From positions 1 to 64,000 of the forward strand of contig JAEZHF010000020.1 of assembly GCA_023416745.1 (NCBI GenBank): a DNA stretch of 64,000 bases, in the 5' to 3' direction. Positions 37,385 to 46,948 of the stretch are shown piece by piece. The notes below the pieces were generated by a model. The model did no database searches and was not told where the DNA came from. It saw only the letters and a list, made by a program, of their open reading frames with translations. The stretch's first letter is position 1; each line of letters begins with the position of its first letter. A program made the translations under genes and the position numbers. This stretch comes from Bacillota bacterium (lineage in GTDB: Bacteria > Bacillota > Clostridia > Christensenellales > SZUA-584).

Positions 37385-37422
37385 GTTCACCTTTGTTCAC
37401 CTTTGCGCCTTTGTTGTAACAA
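37385..37422 (-). promoter_or_regulatory. Direct repeats and a palindrome upstream of the oxidoreductase gene
   Basis: GTTCACCTTT occurs twice in tandem (37385-37394 and 37395-37404), followed by the palindrome TTGTT-GT-AACAA (37411-37422). These sit 76-113 bases before the ATG at 37309. They look like regulator sites; the regulator is not known. The rest of 37310-37584 shows nothing. Confidence 0.4.
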
Positions 37423-37584
37423 TTTTTCATATCAAGATTATAACGCATCGGTAAACCTGTCAACCAAACCTGCAAATAATGAACATTTGCAAAGGAACAT
37501 CACTTAAAACATCAGCTCAATAAAATCCGCTTGTCCCAAAAATCAAACCCAATACGCCACGGTGCACTTTAACCTGTCCTTGTC

Positions 37585-37914
37585 TTAGCGGTTCCTTCGC
37601 TTTCGGCTGGGCCTGATCGTCACTTCCCGGAGTATGGCGCTGCCGACATATACCTTGGCGACAAAGCGTTTGTCCGCTTCCAGCGGCCCGAAAACAAACT
37701 CTCCGTCCGCGTCCGTAAACGTATCCGCCACCGGCAGCAGGCGGTCCTCCTCACAGACAAACAAGCGCACCACCGCATCCGGCACCCGGTCGCCTCCCGC
37801 ATCGTATACCGTTCCGTGGAGTATGCTTCTTTGTTCCCTGGGTGCCGATACCACGGCTTCAATCCTGTCGTTGTTCTCGGTTGAAAATGCGAATTTCAGC
37901 GGATAAAGCGGCAT
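37585..37914 (-). CDS. Small carboxypeptidase-regulatory-like (Ig-like) protein
   Basis: 109 residues, mostly a single CarboxypepD_reg-like sandwich: ILHGTVYDAGGDRVPDAVVR then FTDADGEFVFGPLEADKRFV. No signal peptide. Such domains serve as scaffolds; the role here is unclear. Confidence 0.6.
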   Translation of the reverse strand: MPLYPLKFAFSTENNDRIEAVVSAPREQRSILHGTVYDAGGDRVPDAVVRLFVCEEDRLLPVADTFTDADGEFVFGPLEADKRFVAKVYVGSAILREVTIRPSRKRRNR

Positions 37915-38015
37915 GAGCGCACCTCCGAGACGTTTTGTACAATATTATTCGCTTACACGCGTATTCATGTATGCTATAATGGGGTAGCCCCTAAAAACAA
38001 AAGCGAGGTAAGCGC

Positions 38016-39182
38016 ATGATATTTGGAGTCAGGGACGTTCGTCAGGAGCTGGGCGGCTACAGCGGCGATAACTGCGAGGCCTGCACGGAGGGCTATATCT
38101 ACAGACTGGTACGCATCACTCGTTTCCTTGTGGTCTTTTTTATCAATCTCATTCCGCTCGGCAGCCGCTACGAGGCCGTCTGCGACAGTTGTGAAGCCGC
38201 CTTGGAGGTCGATAAGACCGAGGGCAGGCGCATCGCCAAGGCGGAGTTTGGCAAACGCATTACCGCTCTGAACACTGTGACTGTACTGAGGCTTTGCGTG
38301 TGCATACTGCTGCTTGCCGCTGCCGTTGCTTTGCCGCTCACGTTGATAAAGCCAGCGCCGCCCGGACCCCAGTTGCTCAAAGACATGGTTACCGAAGACG
38401 GCATTTTCACAATTCAGGACAGCGACGGGCAAGTTTTAGGCATCATCGATCAAACGGACGGGCAAAAGACGCTGACGTTCTACGAAAAGACGAGCCGCCT
38501 GACCGGAGAGCCGGGTGCTGACGGCAGCTTTATCCGGCGGGAATACTATATGGAATCACAAAGCGGCACATTTGAAGTCAACAGCGTAATGCTGGAGCGC
38601 GTCGCCGATAACCCCGGTATGCTGGAAGACCGGTACGGAATGGCTGTGCGTATATACCATTATGACGCCGCAACGCAAACGCTGAGTTTTGCCAGAGGCA
38701 TCGCCGATCTCACTTCCATCGTATACCAAAAGAATCGCGTCGAGTATCCGTTTGTCTATTATGCAGCGGACGGCACGGCGCAGGATGTTTTCACCGTGCT
38801 CCTTATAGAGCCTGATTCGCAAATTGAGGCCACGTTCGTGCCTTCGGACGACGGCACAGATCAACTGGCTATCATCATCGTCAGGCAGTTTGAGCACGGC
38901 CGGGTCAGCACGGAATCCATGTACCAGCTTGCCGTTTCAGCGGCAGCGCAGCAGGGCATCAGCCGCACCAGCACAGCGGGCGATATCAAAACGTTTATAG
39001 AAAGCGCCGGGCTGACGCCATCCAATGTGTTGGCCTACAATTATTTCGGTAATACCAAAGTGTATACATCTGTTGAACTGTCAATACCAGATGCTGCCGG
39101 TTCGATGCAAACCATCACCCAGCCGTTTGAGGTGGTGAAAAAGGATGGCTTTTATATACAGAGAATTCAGGATGCGGAATAA
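38016..39182 (+). CDS. Single-TM protein with Cys-rich N-terminus, unknown
   Basis: 388 residues. N-terminal part has two CxxC-like pairs (CEACTEG; VCDSCEAAL) around a hydrophobic segment, and a membrane helix follows (LRLCVCILLLAAAVALPLTL). The long remainder is a soluble exported part with no known family. It is followed by a SanA/YdcF-type gene in a likely operon (gap about 25 bases or a small overlap). Confidence 0.6.
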   Translation: MIFGVRDVRQELGGYSGDNCEACTEGYIYRLVRITRFLVVFFINLIPLGSRYEAVCDSCEAALEVDKTEGRRIAKAEFGKRITALNTVTVLRLCVCILLLAAAVALPLTLIKPAPPGPQLLKDMVTEDGIFTIQDSDGQVLGIIDQTDGQKTLTFYEKTSRLTGEPGADGSFIRREYYMESQSGTFEVNSVMLERVADNPGMLEDRYGMAVRIYHYDAATQTLSFARGIADLTSIVYQKNRVEYPFVYYAADGTAQDVFTVLLIEPDSQIEATFVPSDDGTDQLAIIIVRQFEHGRVSTESMYQLAVSAAAQQGISRTSTAGDIKTFIESAGLTPSNVLAYNYFGNTKVYTSVELSIPDAAGSMQTITQPFEVVKKDGFYIQRIQDAE

Positions 39183-39207
39183 TTCAAATCATAAGAAGGG
39201 GGACGGC

Positions 39208-39900
39208 TTGGACAGATCAGACCGGAGAAAAGTAAAACGGACACTGCTCGTGCTGGGCGCTCTGGTCATCCTGGCCGTAGCGGTGATTGCGATACTCAAT
39301 GCTGTGGTTGTGAGCGCCGCAGCAGCGTACATCCACGGAATCGACGAAGCCAGCGATATTGACCCAGCGGATTGTGTGCTGGTGCCGGGCGCTCTCGTAT
39401 ATAGCAGTGACCGGCTGTCCGCCGTCCTGCAGGACCGGGTGGATTACGCCATACGGCTGTATGAGGACGGCAAAGCGAACCGGCTGCTGTTCTCCGGAGA
39501 CCACGGGCAGACGGACTACGATGAGGTCAACGCGATGAAGGATTATGCTGTGGCGCAGGGCGTCTCCGAGGGCGACATCTTCCTGGACCATGCGGGCTTC
39601 TCCACCTACGAAAGCCTGTACCGCGCGCGCGATGTGTTCGAGGTGAAAAGCGTCATCATCGTCTCGCAGCAATTCCACCTGTCCCGCGCCGTCTACGTCG
39701 CCCGGGAACTGGGGCTGGATGCCAGCGGCGTCAATTCCAATCCTCGCCGCTATGGCAACGAAACAAAAGACGCGCTCCGGGAAAGCCTGGCACGCGTCAA
39801 GGACTTCTTCTATGTAAATCTGTTTCATCCTCAGCCCAAGTATCTGGGAGAGGCTATCCCTATCACGGGGAGCGCCTCCGCTACGCACGACAAGAGCTAA
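39208..39900 (+). CDS. SanA/YdcF (ElyC) family membrane protein
   Basis: 230 residues from TTG 39208 (AAGGGGG 5 bases upstream); an ATG at 39172 is possible. One N-terminal helix (TLLVLGALVILAVAVIAILN), then the DUF218 core: ADCVLVPGALVYSSDRLSAV, LLFSGDHGQ and VSQQFHLSRAVYVAREL. In SanA the family affects envelope permeability and vancomycin sensitivity. Substrate unknown. Confidence 0.82.
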   Translation: MDRSDRRKVKRTLLVLGALVILAVAVIAILNAVVVSAAAAYIHGIDEASDIDPADCVLVPGALVYSSDRLSAVLQDRVDYAIRLYEDGKANRLLFSGDHGQTDYDEVNAMKDYAVAQGVSEGDIFLDHAGFSTYESLYRARDVFEVKSVIIVSQQFHLSRAVYVARELGLDASGVNSNPRRYGNETKDALRESLARVKDFFYVNLFHPQPKYLGEAIPITGSASATHDKS

Positions 39901-39904
39901 TCTT

Positions 39905-40432
39905 TTAATCCTTCATTAGATAGCGGCGTATGTTATTGAAATAGTAGGCCGTCACCTTGGTGAATAAATAATCGAAGAGCACAAATGCGGCTTCCGCAAC
40001 GAGCAGCAGTGCCCAAATAGGCAGAGCGTCCATCATCTCCTTGAGCGTCGCCTGCGCCAGCAAGTATATCAGCACTAATGCCACATTATAATACAGAAGC
40101 TTGATGATGTACCTGACTATCTTATCTTTCACGCGCGTCTCAATATAGTATTTGCCAATGCCGTAATGGCCAAAGAAAATTACATATGGCAGCACATAGA
40201 CGATATGCGGCAACATGAACAGCATGCCCAGCGCCGATACTGTGATGTACATCAGAAAGGCGAGGCCGATCTCCTCCTCCAGTACCAGCCCCATGACGAA
40301 TATGGAGCTTAAGAAAAACATCGCAAGACGCGTCGTCGGCAGTACGGCCGCCAGATACAAAAACAGCAACGACATGGCGGCAAACATGGCCGTCAGGCTG
40401 ACGCGGTGGGCGGTGCGCTTGAATCTCGGCAT
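39905..40432 (-). CDS. Multi-spanning membrane protein of unknown family
   Basis: 175 residues with five to six hydrophobic segments (MFAAMSLLFLYLAAVLPTT, LAFLMYITVSALGMLFMLPH, etc.) and a basic C-terminus. It could be an ECF-type S-component or DUF-type protein; I do not recognise it. Faces the SanA gene convergently (4-base gap). Confidence 0.5.
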   Translation of the reverse strand: MPRFKRTAHRVSLTAMFAAMSLLFLYLAAVLPTTRLAMFFLSSIFVMGLVLEEEIGLAFLMYITVSALGMLFMLPHIVYVLPYVIFFGHYGIGKYYIETRVKDKIVRYIIKLLYYNVALVLIYLLAQATLKEMMDALPIWALLLVAEAAFVLFDYLFTKVTAYYFNNIRRYLMKD

Positions 40433-40456
40433 AGGTCTTCCTTCCTTTCTTCCAGC

Positions 40457-41086
40457 TTAGCAGCAGGGGATGCAGTCTCCGCCGGCGCATTCGCAGCAGC
40501 AATCCGCACACAGCAGTCCGCTACAGATTCCGCACACGTTGGGCCCGCCGCCCTGCTGGTTGCCGTAATACGTCTGGCCGTAGCCGGAAGCGCTCCTGTT
40601 CAGCGTCTGGTAGGCGTTGGCGTATTCGGCGTTGGTCGGGTCCATGCTGTTGGCGGTGGCAAAGTGCTGGCGTGCGCCATCGTACCAGCCCTTTCTCAAC
40701 AGCACCGTACCTTTGAGGTAGTGCCACTCCGCGTTGCGGTTGGCGATGGCGTCCAGCATCGCATCGGCACGCGTTAAATCTCCCACCTGAACCGCACGGC
40801 GCACGTCCGCAAACTGCGCCGATCCGGTATACGTCGAACCGGATGACGAACCGCCGCCATAGGACTGATCACCGGAATAGCTTTGGCGGTAGCCGCCATT
40901 CTGTCGATTCTTCTGTATGACATCGTATGCCTCGTTGATCTCCTTAAGCCGCTCGCCCGCCAAATCCTCCAGATCGTGCCCTTTGTACCGGTCGGGATGA
41001 TACTTCTTTGCCAGATTCCGGTACGCAGTTTTAATTTCGGCGTCCGTAGCGGACGGATTGACCCCCAACACCTTATACGGATCCAT
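40457..41086 (-). CDS. J-domain protein with cysteine-rich C-terminal tail
   Basis: 209 residues. N-terminal J domain with YHPDRYKGHDL (HPD motif) that stimulates DnaK-type chaperones. A TPR-like helical middle, and a C-terminal tail of CGICSGLLCADCCCECAGG type, nine cysteines in about 25 residues. No classical DnaJ zinc-finger layout. It starts within the preceding DUF5685 gene (14-base overlap), so the two are coupled and may act together. Confidence 0.82.
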   Translation of the reverse strand: MDPYKVLGVNPSATDAEIKTAYRNLAKKYHPDRYKGHDLEDLAGERLKEINEAYDVIQKNRQNGGYRQSYSGDQSYGGGSSSGSTYTGSAQFADVRRAVQVGDLTRADAMLDAIANRNAEWHYLKGTVLLRKGWYDGARQHFATANSMDPTNAEYANAYQTLNRSASGYGQTYYGNQQGGGPNVCGICSGLLCADCCCECAGGDCIPCC

Positions 41087-41939
41087 TCTTTTCCCCTTTC
41101 AAGACATCCTCCGTTTTTTTCGCCAGCCCCAGATAAATGATGTTGTCCAGCAGTGGCTTATCTCTTTTGATATCAAGCAGCTCATACGCCTTGCACGCCT
41201 CGGCCAGCGAGATATGCAGGTTGAACTTCGCTTCCTCTTCTATCGCCTTTCGAACGTCAGCGGGCTGCCCCGGCGACCGCAGCAGATACACGTTATAGCT
41301 ACCGGTTTTATGGTCCTTCTCAATATCGTTCACCGCATCCGCGATGTATATCCATCGCCCCAGATGATAGCCGAAGTGCGCCATCGCCTGTTTCGCGCCT
41401 TTGTTGATGAACTCATACGGCGCGGATGCAAACACTGCGGCGAGCAGCCGCCCGAACTCGGCGGCAACGGCATCCACCTCACAGCACTTCACCTTCTCCA
41501 GCTCTCGCAGCGCATTCAGCCGCGCTTCAAACTCTGCTGCCAGCTCCGGTGCGTCTTTTGCCGCCCGCCGCTTCACGCCGCTGTATAACAACGACAACGC
41601 GCCGCTAGATAAGCTGTGCTCGTCCGCTGCGTTGTCCGCCAGTTTGGCGCACCCCAGCAGCACGTTCACCGTGGCCGCATATTCAGCCTCGCGTGTGTGT
41701 ACCACCGTTTTTTTCTTCACAGGGCTCGCCGCACATCGCTCCTGCGCCACTGTCAGCTCTCCACCGCTCATCGACGACAACAGCATCGACAGCACAGCGC
41801 AGTCGTAGTTTAGCATAAAACGCGCCGTGTGTGTATATTTATCCCGAATCGCCTTGCACAAGCCGCAATAATATCCCTTGTAAGCTTCCAGCTCCTTCAC
41901 CTTCAGCTCCGGCTTCAAAGGCTGAACATATCCGAACAT
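41073..41939 (-). CDS. DUF5685-family protein
   Basis: 288 residues from ATG 41939. Starts MFGYVQPLKPELKVKELEAY then CGLCKAI, with further conserved Asp/Tyr residues (NDIEKDHKTGSYNVY) in a mostly helical fold resembling isoprenoid-synthase-like arrangements; the relation is only an impression. Its end overlaps the J-domain gene. Confidence 0.75.
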   Translation of the reverse strand: MFGYVQPLKPELKVKELEAYKGYYCGLCKAIRDKYTHTARFMLNYDCAVLSMLLSSMSGGELTVAQERCAASPVKKKTVVHTREAEYAATVNVLLGCAKLADNAADEHSLSSGALSLLYSGVKRRAAKDAPELAAEFEARLNALRELEKVKCCEVDAVAAEFGRLLAAVFASAPYEFINKGAKQAMAHFGYHLGRWIYIADAVNDIEKDHKTGSYNVYLLRSPGQPADVRKAIEEEAKFNLHISLAEACKAYELLDIKRDKPLLDNIIYLGLAKKTEDVLKGEKNGSV

Positions 41940-42065
41940 TCCGTCTCCCGACCGCCCCAAAACCCCGCGCCAGCCGCGTTTTTGGGCCGTTATTAATATT
42001 ACCATGGGGATTATAAATTCACAATCAGACATAGACTATTTTTCATTCTATGTTCATAATTAACC

Positions 42066-42090
42066 AAAAAAGGCTCACCGATGGCGAGCC
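42066..42090 (-). terminator. Terminator of the amino-acid ABC operon
   Basis: GGCTCACC (42072-42079) and GGCGAGCC (42083-42090) pair with one mismatch; on the minus strand six T follow. It lies 32 bases past the stop of the ATPase gene at 42122. Confidence 0.75.
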
Positions 42091-42121
42091 CAGGTTGCTT
42101 CTTGTGATTGTCTGTCAGCGG

Positions 42122-42856
42122 CTATTCCAGCACGCGCTTAAGGAAAACTCTTGTGCGTTCCTGTGTGGGGTTACCGAATATAACCTCTGGCGGTCCCTGC
42201 TCTGCGATCACGCCCTCGTCCATGAACACCACACGGTCGGCTACGTCCCTCGCGAACGCCATCTCATGCGTCACCACCAGCATGGTCAGGCCGCTGTGCG
42301 CAAGGCCCTTCATGACCTTCAAGACCTCGCCCACCATCTCGGGATCGAGCGCGGACGTCGGCTCGTCAAACAGCAGCGCCTCGGGCTCCATCGACAGCGC
42401 ACGCGCAATGGCCACACGCTGTTTTTGTCCGCCGGATATCTGGCTGGGTTTGGCATTGATAAACTGCGCCATGCCCACCTGCTCCAGATACTTCATGGCG
42501 ATCTGCTTCGCCGTCTGCACATCTCTCTTAAGCACCTTTACCTGCCCGACCACGCAGTTGTTCAGTACCGTCAGGTTGTTAAACAGGTTGAACTGCTGAA
42601 ACACCATGCCCATCTTCGCGCGATATTCCGCGGTGGACATGTGATCCCCAAGTATGTTCAGCCCATGATAAAGCACCTCACCGCTAGTGGGTGTCTCCAA
42701 CAGGTTAATGCAGCGCAGCAGCGTGGACTTGCCGGAACCGGATGCGCCGATGATGCACACCACCTCGCCCTTGCCCACGGAGAAATCAATATCCTTGAGC
42801 ACCTCGACGGAGCCAAAGCTTTTCTTCAGATGTTTAATCTCGATTATCGTATCCAA
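42122..42856 (-). CDS. Polar amino-acid ABC transporter ATP-binding protein
   Basis: 244 residues. Walker [20 protein letters not shown]-loop MVFQQFNLF, signature [12 protein letters not shown], Walker [15 protein letters not shown], switch His in [14 protein letters not shown]. The PAAT type of GlnQ. Start TTG 42856 (GGGGAG 8 bases upstream) overlaps the permease gene by 13 bases. Confidence 0.94.
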   Translation of the reverse strand: MDTIIEIKHLKKSFGSVEVLKDIDFSVGKGEVVCIIGASGSGKSTLLRCINLLETPTSGEVLYHGLNILGDHMSTAEYRAKMGMVFQQFNLFNNLTVLNNCVVGQVKVLKRDVQTAKQIAMKYLEQVGMAQFINAKPSQISGGQKQRVAIARALSMEPEALLFDEPTSALDPEMVGEVLKVMKGLAHSGLTMLVVTHEMAFARDVADRVVFMDEGVIAEQGPPEVIFGNPTQERTRVFLKRVLE

Positions 42857-43629
42857 CGCTTCTTCTCCCCGTCGTCTGTGATTTTGATCTCGGCCTCCGG
42901 CACCGTCTGGGAGCCGTGTATCGTAAAGGTTCTGGAGCCGTCCATACGCCGCTCGATCACACGCAGTATGCGCGTCACCGAGAACGTCATGATGAGGTAA
43001 AACACACAGGTAATGAAGTACGTTTCAAACGGCTTGTAAGTGTTTGCATTGACCATGGATGTTTTGAAATACAGCTCCGTCACCGAGATCACCATGAGCA
43101 CCGACGTATCCTTGATATTGATGACAAACTCATTGCCCGTGGCCGGCATGATGTTGCGTATCGCCTGCGGCAGCACAACACTCATCATCGTCTGTCTGTG
43201 TGTCATGCCGATGGAATGCGCCGCTTCAAACTGTCCCTTGTCCACAGACAGTATACCGCCGCGCACGATCTCCGCCATGTACGCGCCCGTGTTGATGGAC
43301 ACAATCACGATACCTGCAATGGTTGTATCCGGTCTGATGCCCGTCGCCGCCGCAAAGCCATAGAACATAACCATCGCCTGCACGATCATCGGTGTGCCGC
43401 GGAATATCTCTATGTAGACCGTGAGAATGATATTGACAACCCTGAGCAGTAAACGTTTAACAGGAGAGCTCTTTGCGTCCAAAGGAATCGTCCGCACGAC
43501 GCCAATACCCAGCCCGATGACGAAACCGATAAGCGTACCGGTAATCGCAATCAGCAGCGTGGTACCAGCGCCCTGCAGGAACATTAATCCGTACTTTTCA
43601 ATTATCTTGGCAACTGTGTCAAAGAACAC
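42844..43629 (-). CDS. Polar amino-acid ABC transporter permease
   Basis: 261 residues with several hydrophobic helices and the PAAT-type EAA loop [20 protein letters not shown]. Starts GTG 43629 with GGAGGG 8 bases upstream. Functions with the ATPase and binding protein next to it. Confidence 0.92.
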   Translation of the reverse strand: MFFDTVAKIIEKYGLMFLQGAGTTLLIAITGTLIGFVIGLGIGVVRTIPLDAKSSPVKRLLLRVVNIILTVYIEIFRGTPMIVQAMVMFYGFAAATGIRPDTTIAGIVIVSINTGAYMAEIVRGGILSVDKGQFEAAHSIGMTHRQTMMSVVLPQAIRNIMPATGNEFVINIKDTSVLMVISVTELYFKTSMVNANTYKPFETYFITCVFYLIMTFSVTRILRVIERRMDGSRTFTIHGSQTVPEAEIKITDDGEKKRWIR

Positions 43630-43668
43630 AATAGAGCCCTCCAGTCAATGATTCACTATCGTTCGTAA

Positions 43669-44592
43669 TTACGCAGCAGGCTGGTTCGCAGTCGCCGCTT
43701 CCATCATCGCTTTTCTTTCGTCTTCGGAAATGCCGGCCAGTGCCGCGTTAATGGCAGCCACGAGATCCCCGTTGCCCTTCTTGATGCCCACAGCGATGGA
43801 GGTGTCGCCTTCGGAAAGGTCGAAGCCCTGGCCATCAGCAAACTCGATGAACACATAGGTATCGGGATCAGCGGCCATGGCGGACTCGCCTTCCGGCTTC
43901 TCACTCACATAACCATCGATGATGCCGGACGAAAGCGCCACGCGCATCGCGGTGAAATCCTTCATCGCTTCTTGAAGGGAAACGCCTTCAATCTGGCTGA
44001 TCTTGTCGTAGTGGTAGGTGCCCAACTGAGCGGTGATCTTCGCGCCAGAGAAGTCGGCCAGGCCGGTCGCAGCTTCAAAGGCTCCGCCCTTCTTAACCAC
44101 CATGCCCAGCACGATGTCTTCACGGTAGTAGCTATCGGTGAAGTCGATGGATTCCTTGCGCTCGTCAGTGGGGGACATGCCCGCGATGATCGCGTGGATC
44201 ACGCCGGACTCAAGAGCAGGGATAAGACCGTCCCAGGATGTGGGAACAACGATCAGCTCACGGCCTAGGCCTTCCGCAATTTTCTTCGCGATCTCAACGT
44301 CGTAGCCGCCCGCATACTGTCCGCCTTCCAGCGCCACACCGCCGTTGCTGTCGTCCGTCTGCGTCCAGTTGTACGGAGGATATGCGCACTCCATGCCCAC
44401 GATGAATGGTTCCGCAGCTGCTTCCTCATCGGTGGCGGCAGGCGTCTCTTCGTCGGCAGGGGCTGCCGGTTCCTCAGCAGCCTCGGTGGCCGCAGGCTCA
44501 GACGTCTGGGGCGCATTGTTGCTGCCGCAGCCCGTGAAAACAAAGCCCACGATCAGCACAACAATCAGCAGGAAAATACTCAGCTTTTTCAT
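43669..44592 (-). CDS. Amino-acid ABC transporter substrate-binding lipoprotein
   Basis: 307 residues. Signal peptide ends in a lipobox-like VFTGCGSN. An Ala/Glu/Pro low-complexity linker follows, then the SBP_bac_3 fold: YPPYNWTQTDDSNG, GYDVEIAKKIAEGLG, DGLIPALESGVIHAIIAGMS, and ERKESIDFTDSYY. Substrate unclear, likely a polar amino acid. The 200 bases upstream (44593-44796) hold the promoter region; nothing more seen. Confidence 0.93.
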   Translation of the reverse strand: MKKLSIFLLIVVLIVGFVFTGCGSNNAPQTSEPAATEAAEEPAAPADEETPAATDEEAAAEPFIVGMECAYPPYNWTQTDDSNGGVALEGGQYAGGYDVEIAKKIAEGLGRELIVVPTSWDGLIPALESGVIHAIIAGMSPTDERKESIDFTDSYYREDIVLGMVVKKGGAFEAATGLADFSGAKITAQLGTYHYDKISQIEGVSLQEAMKDFTAMRVALSSGIIDGYVSEKPEGESAMAADPDTYVFIEFADGQGFDLSEGDTSIAVGIKKGNGDLVAAINAALAGISEDERKAMMEAATANQPAA

Positions 44593-44796
44593 TTGATTTC
44601 CTCTCCTTTAGATACAAATAATTTATTTTGCTAAACTGATAGCATACTATTAATGAGATTGTATACTTTAAAATATCAAAAAATCAGGTGTTTAGCAAGA
44701 AGATAAATAGCATCACAGCACATTTATACGATTGGTAAATATCTCATGACGTGTCGTATTAAAGTCTGGACTCCGTCGTCCGGCATAAAATTCTGT

Positions 44797-45594
44797 TCAG
44801 TTTTCCGACAATTCGTCCGCTAATCCGGGACATACCACTGTGATATCGATTCTTTGCCCATATTCCCGCAGCCCACCGAACGGCTCGCCGAACCTGTCCT
44901 GAAGTGCAGCGCCGGCTTCCTGGACTATCAGCAGCCCTGCCGCGCAGTCAATAAAGGCTTCATTGCGCAGAACGGCCGCGTCCACACGACCGCAGGCCAC
45001 ACGGCACATCTCCAGTGCGCAGGGAGCCCCTGAGCGAACGTGCCCCGCTTCGCAAATCAGCGACTGTATCGGTTTACCGCCTGTTCGCAGCGCGGCCTGA
45101 CCGAGGAACACATCTGCACCGCATAGTTTTCTGCTGGGTGCGGGAGATATCCGCTTTCCGTTCAGATAAGCACCAAGGCCGTTCACTGCATGGAACAGCT
45201 CTACATGCATGGGGTCGTAGACCACGGAGGCCCAAATCCGCATTTCGTCCAAGAAAGCGATGCCCAAGCATGCCTCAAAAAGGTCGCTTCCAATAACTGA
45301 GCTGCCGCCCGTACCGCATGCCGCGAAGCACGGCCCGCGGTATCCAGCGGTATCCCCCGTAAAATCAGCGAGCTCATAGCCGTCCCTGGCACGCTGCGCC
45401 AGCATGGGTTTAGTCAGGCCATCTGTCCACAGCAGCACATCCCCGCCCCCGTCGCTGAACCAGCCAGTCATCAGCTTATCCAACAGCTCCAGATGCGTTT
45501 CCTGAACTTCTCCCCGGCTGATGAGCCTATCCCCTGCCGCGAAAGCAGCGTTCTTCATGATATAACACACGGAAGCGGATTTTTGCGTTGACAT
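44797..45594 (-). CDS. Inositol-monophosphatase-like protein lacking the metal site
   Basis: 265 residues from ATG 45594. The second half of the fold is clear: VYDPMHVELFHAVNGLGAYLNGKRI, and DCAAGLLIVQEAGAALQD (motif B, with Asp). But where a real IMPase has D-P-x-D-G-T, this protein reads CFAACGTGGSS, so both catalytic aspartates are gone, and the GEE motif is also absent. It probably is not a phosphatase. Function unknown; could bind a sugar phosphate. Confidence 0.7.
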   Translation of the reverse strand: MSTQKSASVCYIMKNAAFAAGDRLISRGEVQETHLELLDKLMTGWFSDGGGDVLLWTDGLTKPMLAQRARDGYELADFTGDTAGYRGPCFAACGTGGSSVIGSDLFEACLGIAFLDEMRIWASVVYDPMHVELFHAVNGLGAYLNGKRISPAPSRKLCGADVFLGQAALRTGGKPIQSLICEAGHVRSGAPCALEMCRVACGRVDAAVLRNEAFIDCAAGLLIVQEAGAALQDRFGEPFGGLREYGQRIDITVVCPGLADELSEN

Positions 45595-45718
45595 TCTCTT
45601 GCTTTTTTCCTTTATTATATAGTCAGCTGTATATTCAGCGAAAATCGCCAGACATATTATAGCATAATTTGAATTCACTGTCCGTGAAAAAATATTATTA
45701 TACAGGCTGGTATACTCA

Positions 45719-45747
45719 TTGACAAGCGCAGACTCATGTGCTAGATT
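45719..45747 (+). promoter_or_regulatory. Promoter of the rpmG-secE-nusG-ribosomal protein cluster
   Basis: A perfect TTGACA (45719-45724), 17 bases, then TAGATT (45742-45747), 74 bases before the rpmG ATG. Confidence 0.75.
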
Positions 45748-45761
45748 ACTACTAGTGCTCT

Positions 45762-45788
45762 AAAAAACAGGCTTTAAAGGCCTTTTTT
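45762..45788 (+). terminator. Weak hairpin between promoter and rpmG (terminator or attenuator)
   Basis: A6, CA, GGC, loop, GCC then T6. It lies between the promoter and the rpmG start. It is probably too weak to stop all transcription, and may attenuate. Confidence 0.4.
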
Positions 45789-45820
45789 AATTGTGCAGAT
45801 ACAAGATTTGGAGGAAGGTC

Positions 45821-45970
45821 ATGCGTAACAAGATCACCCTGGCATGCACGGAGTGCAAGCAGAGAAATTACGACTCGATGAAAAACAAGAAAAATGATCC
45901 CGACAGGCTGGAAATGAGCAAATACTGCCGTTTCTGCAAAAAGCACACCACCCATAAGGAGACCAAGTAA
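45821..45970 (+). CDS. rpmG: Large-subunit ribosomal protein L33
   Basis: 49 residues with the zinc-binding pairs CTEC and CRFC, so the zinc (C+) form. GGAGG lies just before ATG 45821. First gene of a cluster that continues with secE and nusG, the usual Firmicutes order. Confidence 0.95.
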   Translation: MRNKITLACTECKQRNYDSMKNKKNDPDRLEMSKYCRFCKKHTTHKETK

Positions 45971-46015
45971 TCGCGTCTTTTGGGCACCTATAATGATTTT
46001 AGGATGTGAGGGGCT

Positions 46016-46285
46016 ATGGCAAAAACGAAATTAATCGGTAACGACCGCAAAGAAAAGCTGGAACAGCAAAAAAAAGCGGCTAAAAAGGCGAACAAGAAAA
46101 AAAGGAAGAGCCCAGCCAGGTTTTTCAAGGATATTATTTCCGAGCTGAAGAAAGTCACGTGGCCGACAGCCAAGGATCTGTTCAAGTATTCCAGCGCGGT
46201 GCTGGGTTTCATACTGATCGTGGCTATCATTGTCGGACTGTTTGACTTTGGTATAACCAGCCTTTTCGACCTGGTTCTAAAATAA
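46016..46285 (+). CDS. secE: Preprotein translocase subunit SecE
   Basis: 89 residues. A basic N-terminal region, then the SecE motif FFKDIISELKKVTWPTAKDL and one C-terminal membrane helix (SAVLGFILIVAIIVGLFDFG). It clamps SecY in the membrane. Between rpmG and nusG as usual. Confidence 0.95.
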   Translation: MAKTKLIGNDRKEKLEQQKKAAKKANKKKRKSPARFFKDIISELKKVTWPTAKDLFKYSSAVLGFILIVAIIVGLFDFGITSLFDLVLK

Positions 46286-46306
46286 TAAGGAGACGCGCCA
46301 GCCTGT

Positions 46307-46948
46307 ATGGCAGCGCAACTTATGGTCACTATGTCTGAAGAAGAAAAAGCCGGCCTCGCGATAGACGATCCGGAGACAACTGAACAGCCAAAAAAGCCAG
46401 AGACGCAAGGTGTGTTTATCAAGCAGGAGAAGACGGATAAACCTTACTGGTATGTTATCCACACCTATTCCGGATACGAGAACAAGGTGAAGATGAATCT
46501 GGAAAAGGCTATCCAGAACCGGAGCTTTGAGGATGTCATTTTAGAAGTCAAGGTGCCGATGGAAGAGAGCATCGAGGTTAAGAACGGCAAGAAAAAGCAT
46601 GTGATGAAAAAGCGCTATCCGGGTTATGTCATGGTCAAGATGATACTTGACGACGAAACCTGGTACGTGGTGCGCAACACGCGCGGCGTCACCGGCTTTG
46701 TCGGTCCCGGTTCCAAGCCCATCCCCTTAACAGACAAGGAAGTACGCGCCATGGGCGTGGAAAACGTACCCATCAAGCTCGATGTGGAGGTGGGCGAAAA
46801 CGTGATGGTCACATCTGGCCCGCTCGAGAGCTTTGTCGGCGTCATCAAGGAAGTGCATCCGGAGAAGCAAAAAGTCAAGGTCGTCGTCTCGATGTTTGGG
46901 CGCGACACACTGGTCGATCTCGATTTCGTCCAGATCAAACGTATATAA
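46307..46948 (+). CDS. nusG: Transcription antitermination factor NusG
   Basis: 213 residues, with an N-terminal extension of about 40 residues before the NGN domain (YWYVIHTYSGYENKVKMNLE). A C-terminal KOW domain contains ENVMVTSGPLESFVGVIKEV. The start choice is uncertain: ATG 46307 has its SD about 14 bases away. Binds RNA polymerase and couples it to the ribosome or Rho. Confidence 0.95.
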   Translation: MAAQLMVTMSEEEKAGLAIDDPETTEQPKKPETQGVFIKQEKTDKPYWYVIHTYSGYENKVKMNLEKAIQNRSFEDVILEVKVPMEESIEVKNGKKKHVMKKRYPGYVMVKMILDDETWYVVRNTRGVTGFVGPGSKPIPLTDKEVRAMGVENVPIKLDVEVGENVMVTSGPLESFVGVIKEVHPEKQKVKVVVSMFGRDTLVDLDFVQIKRI

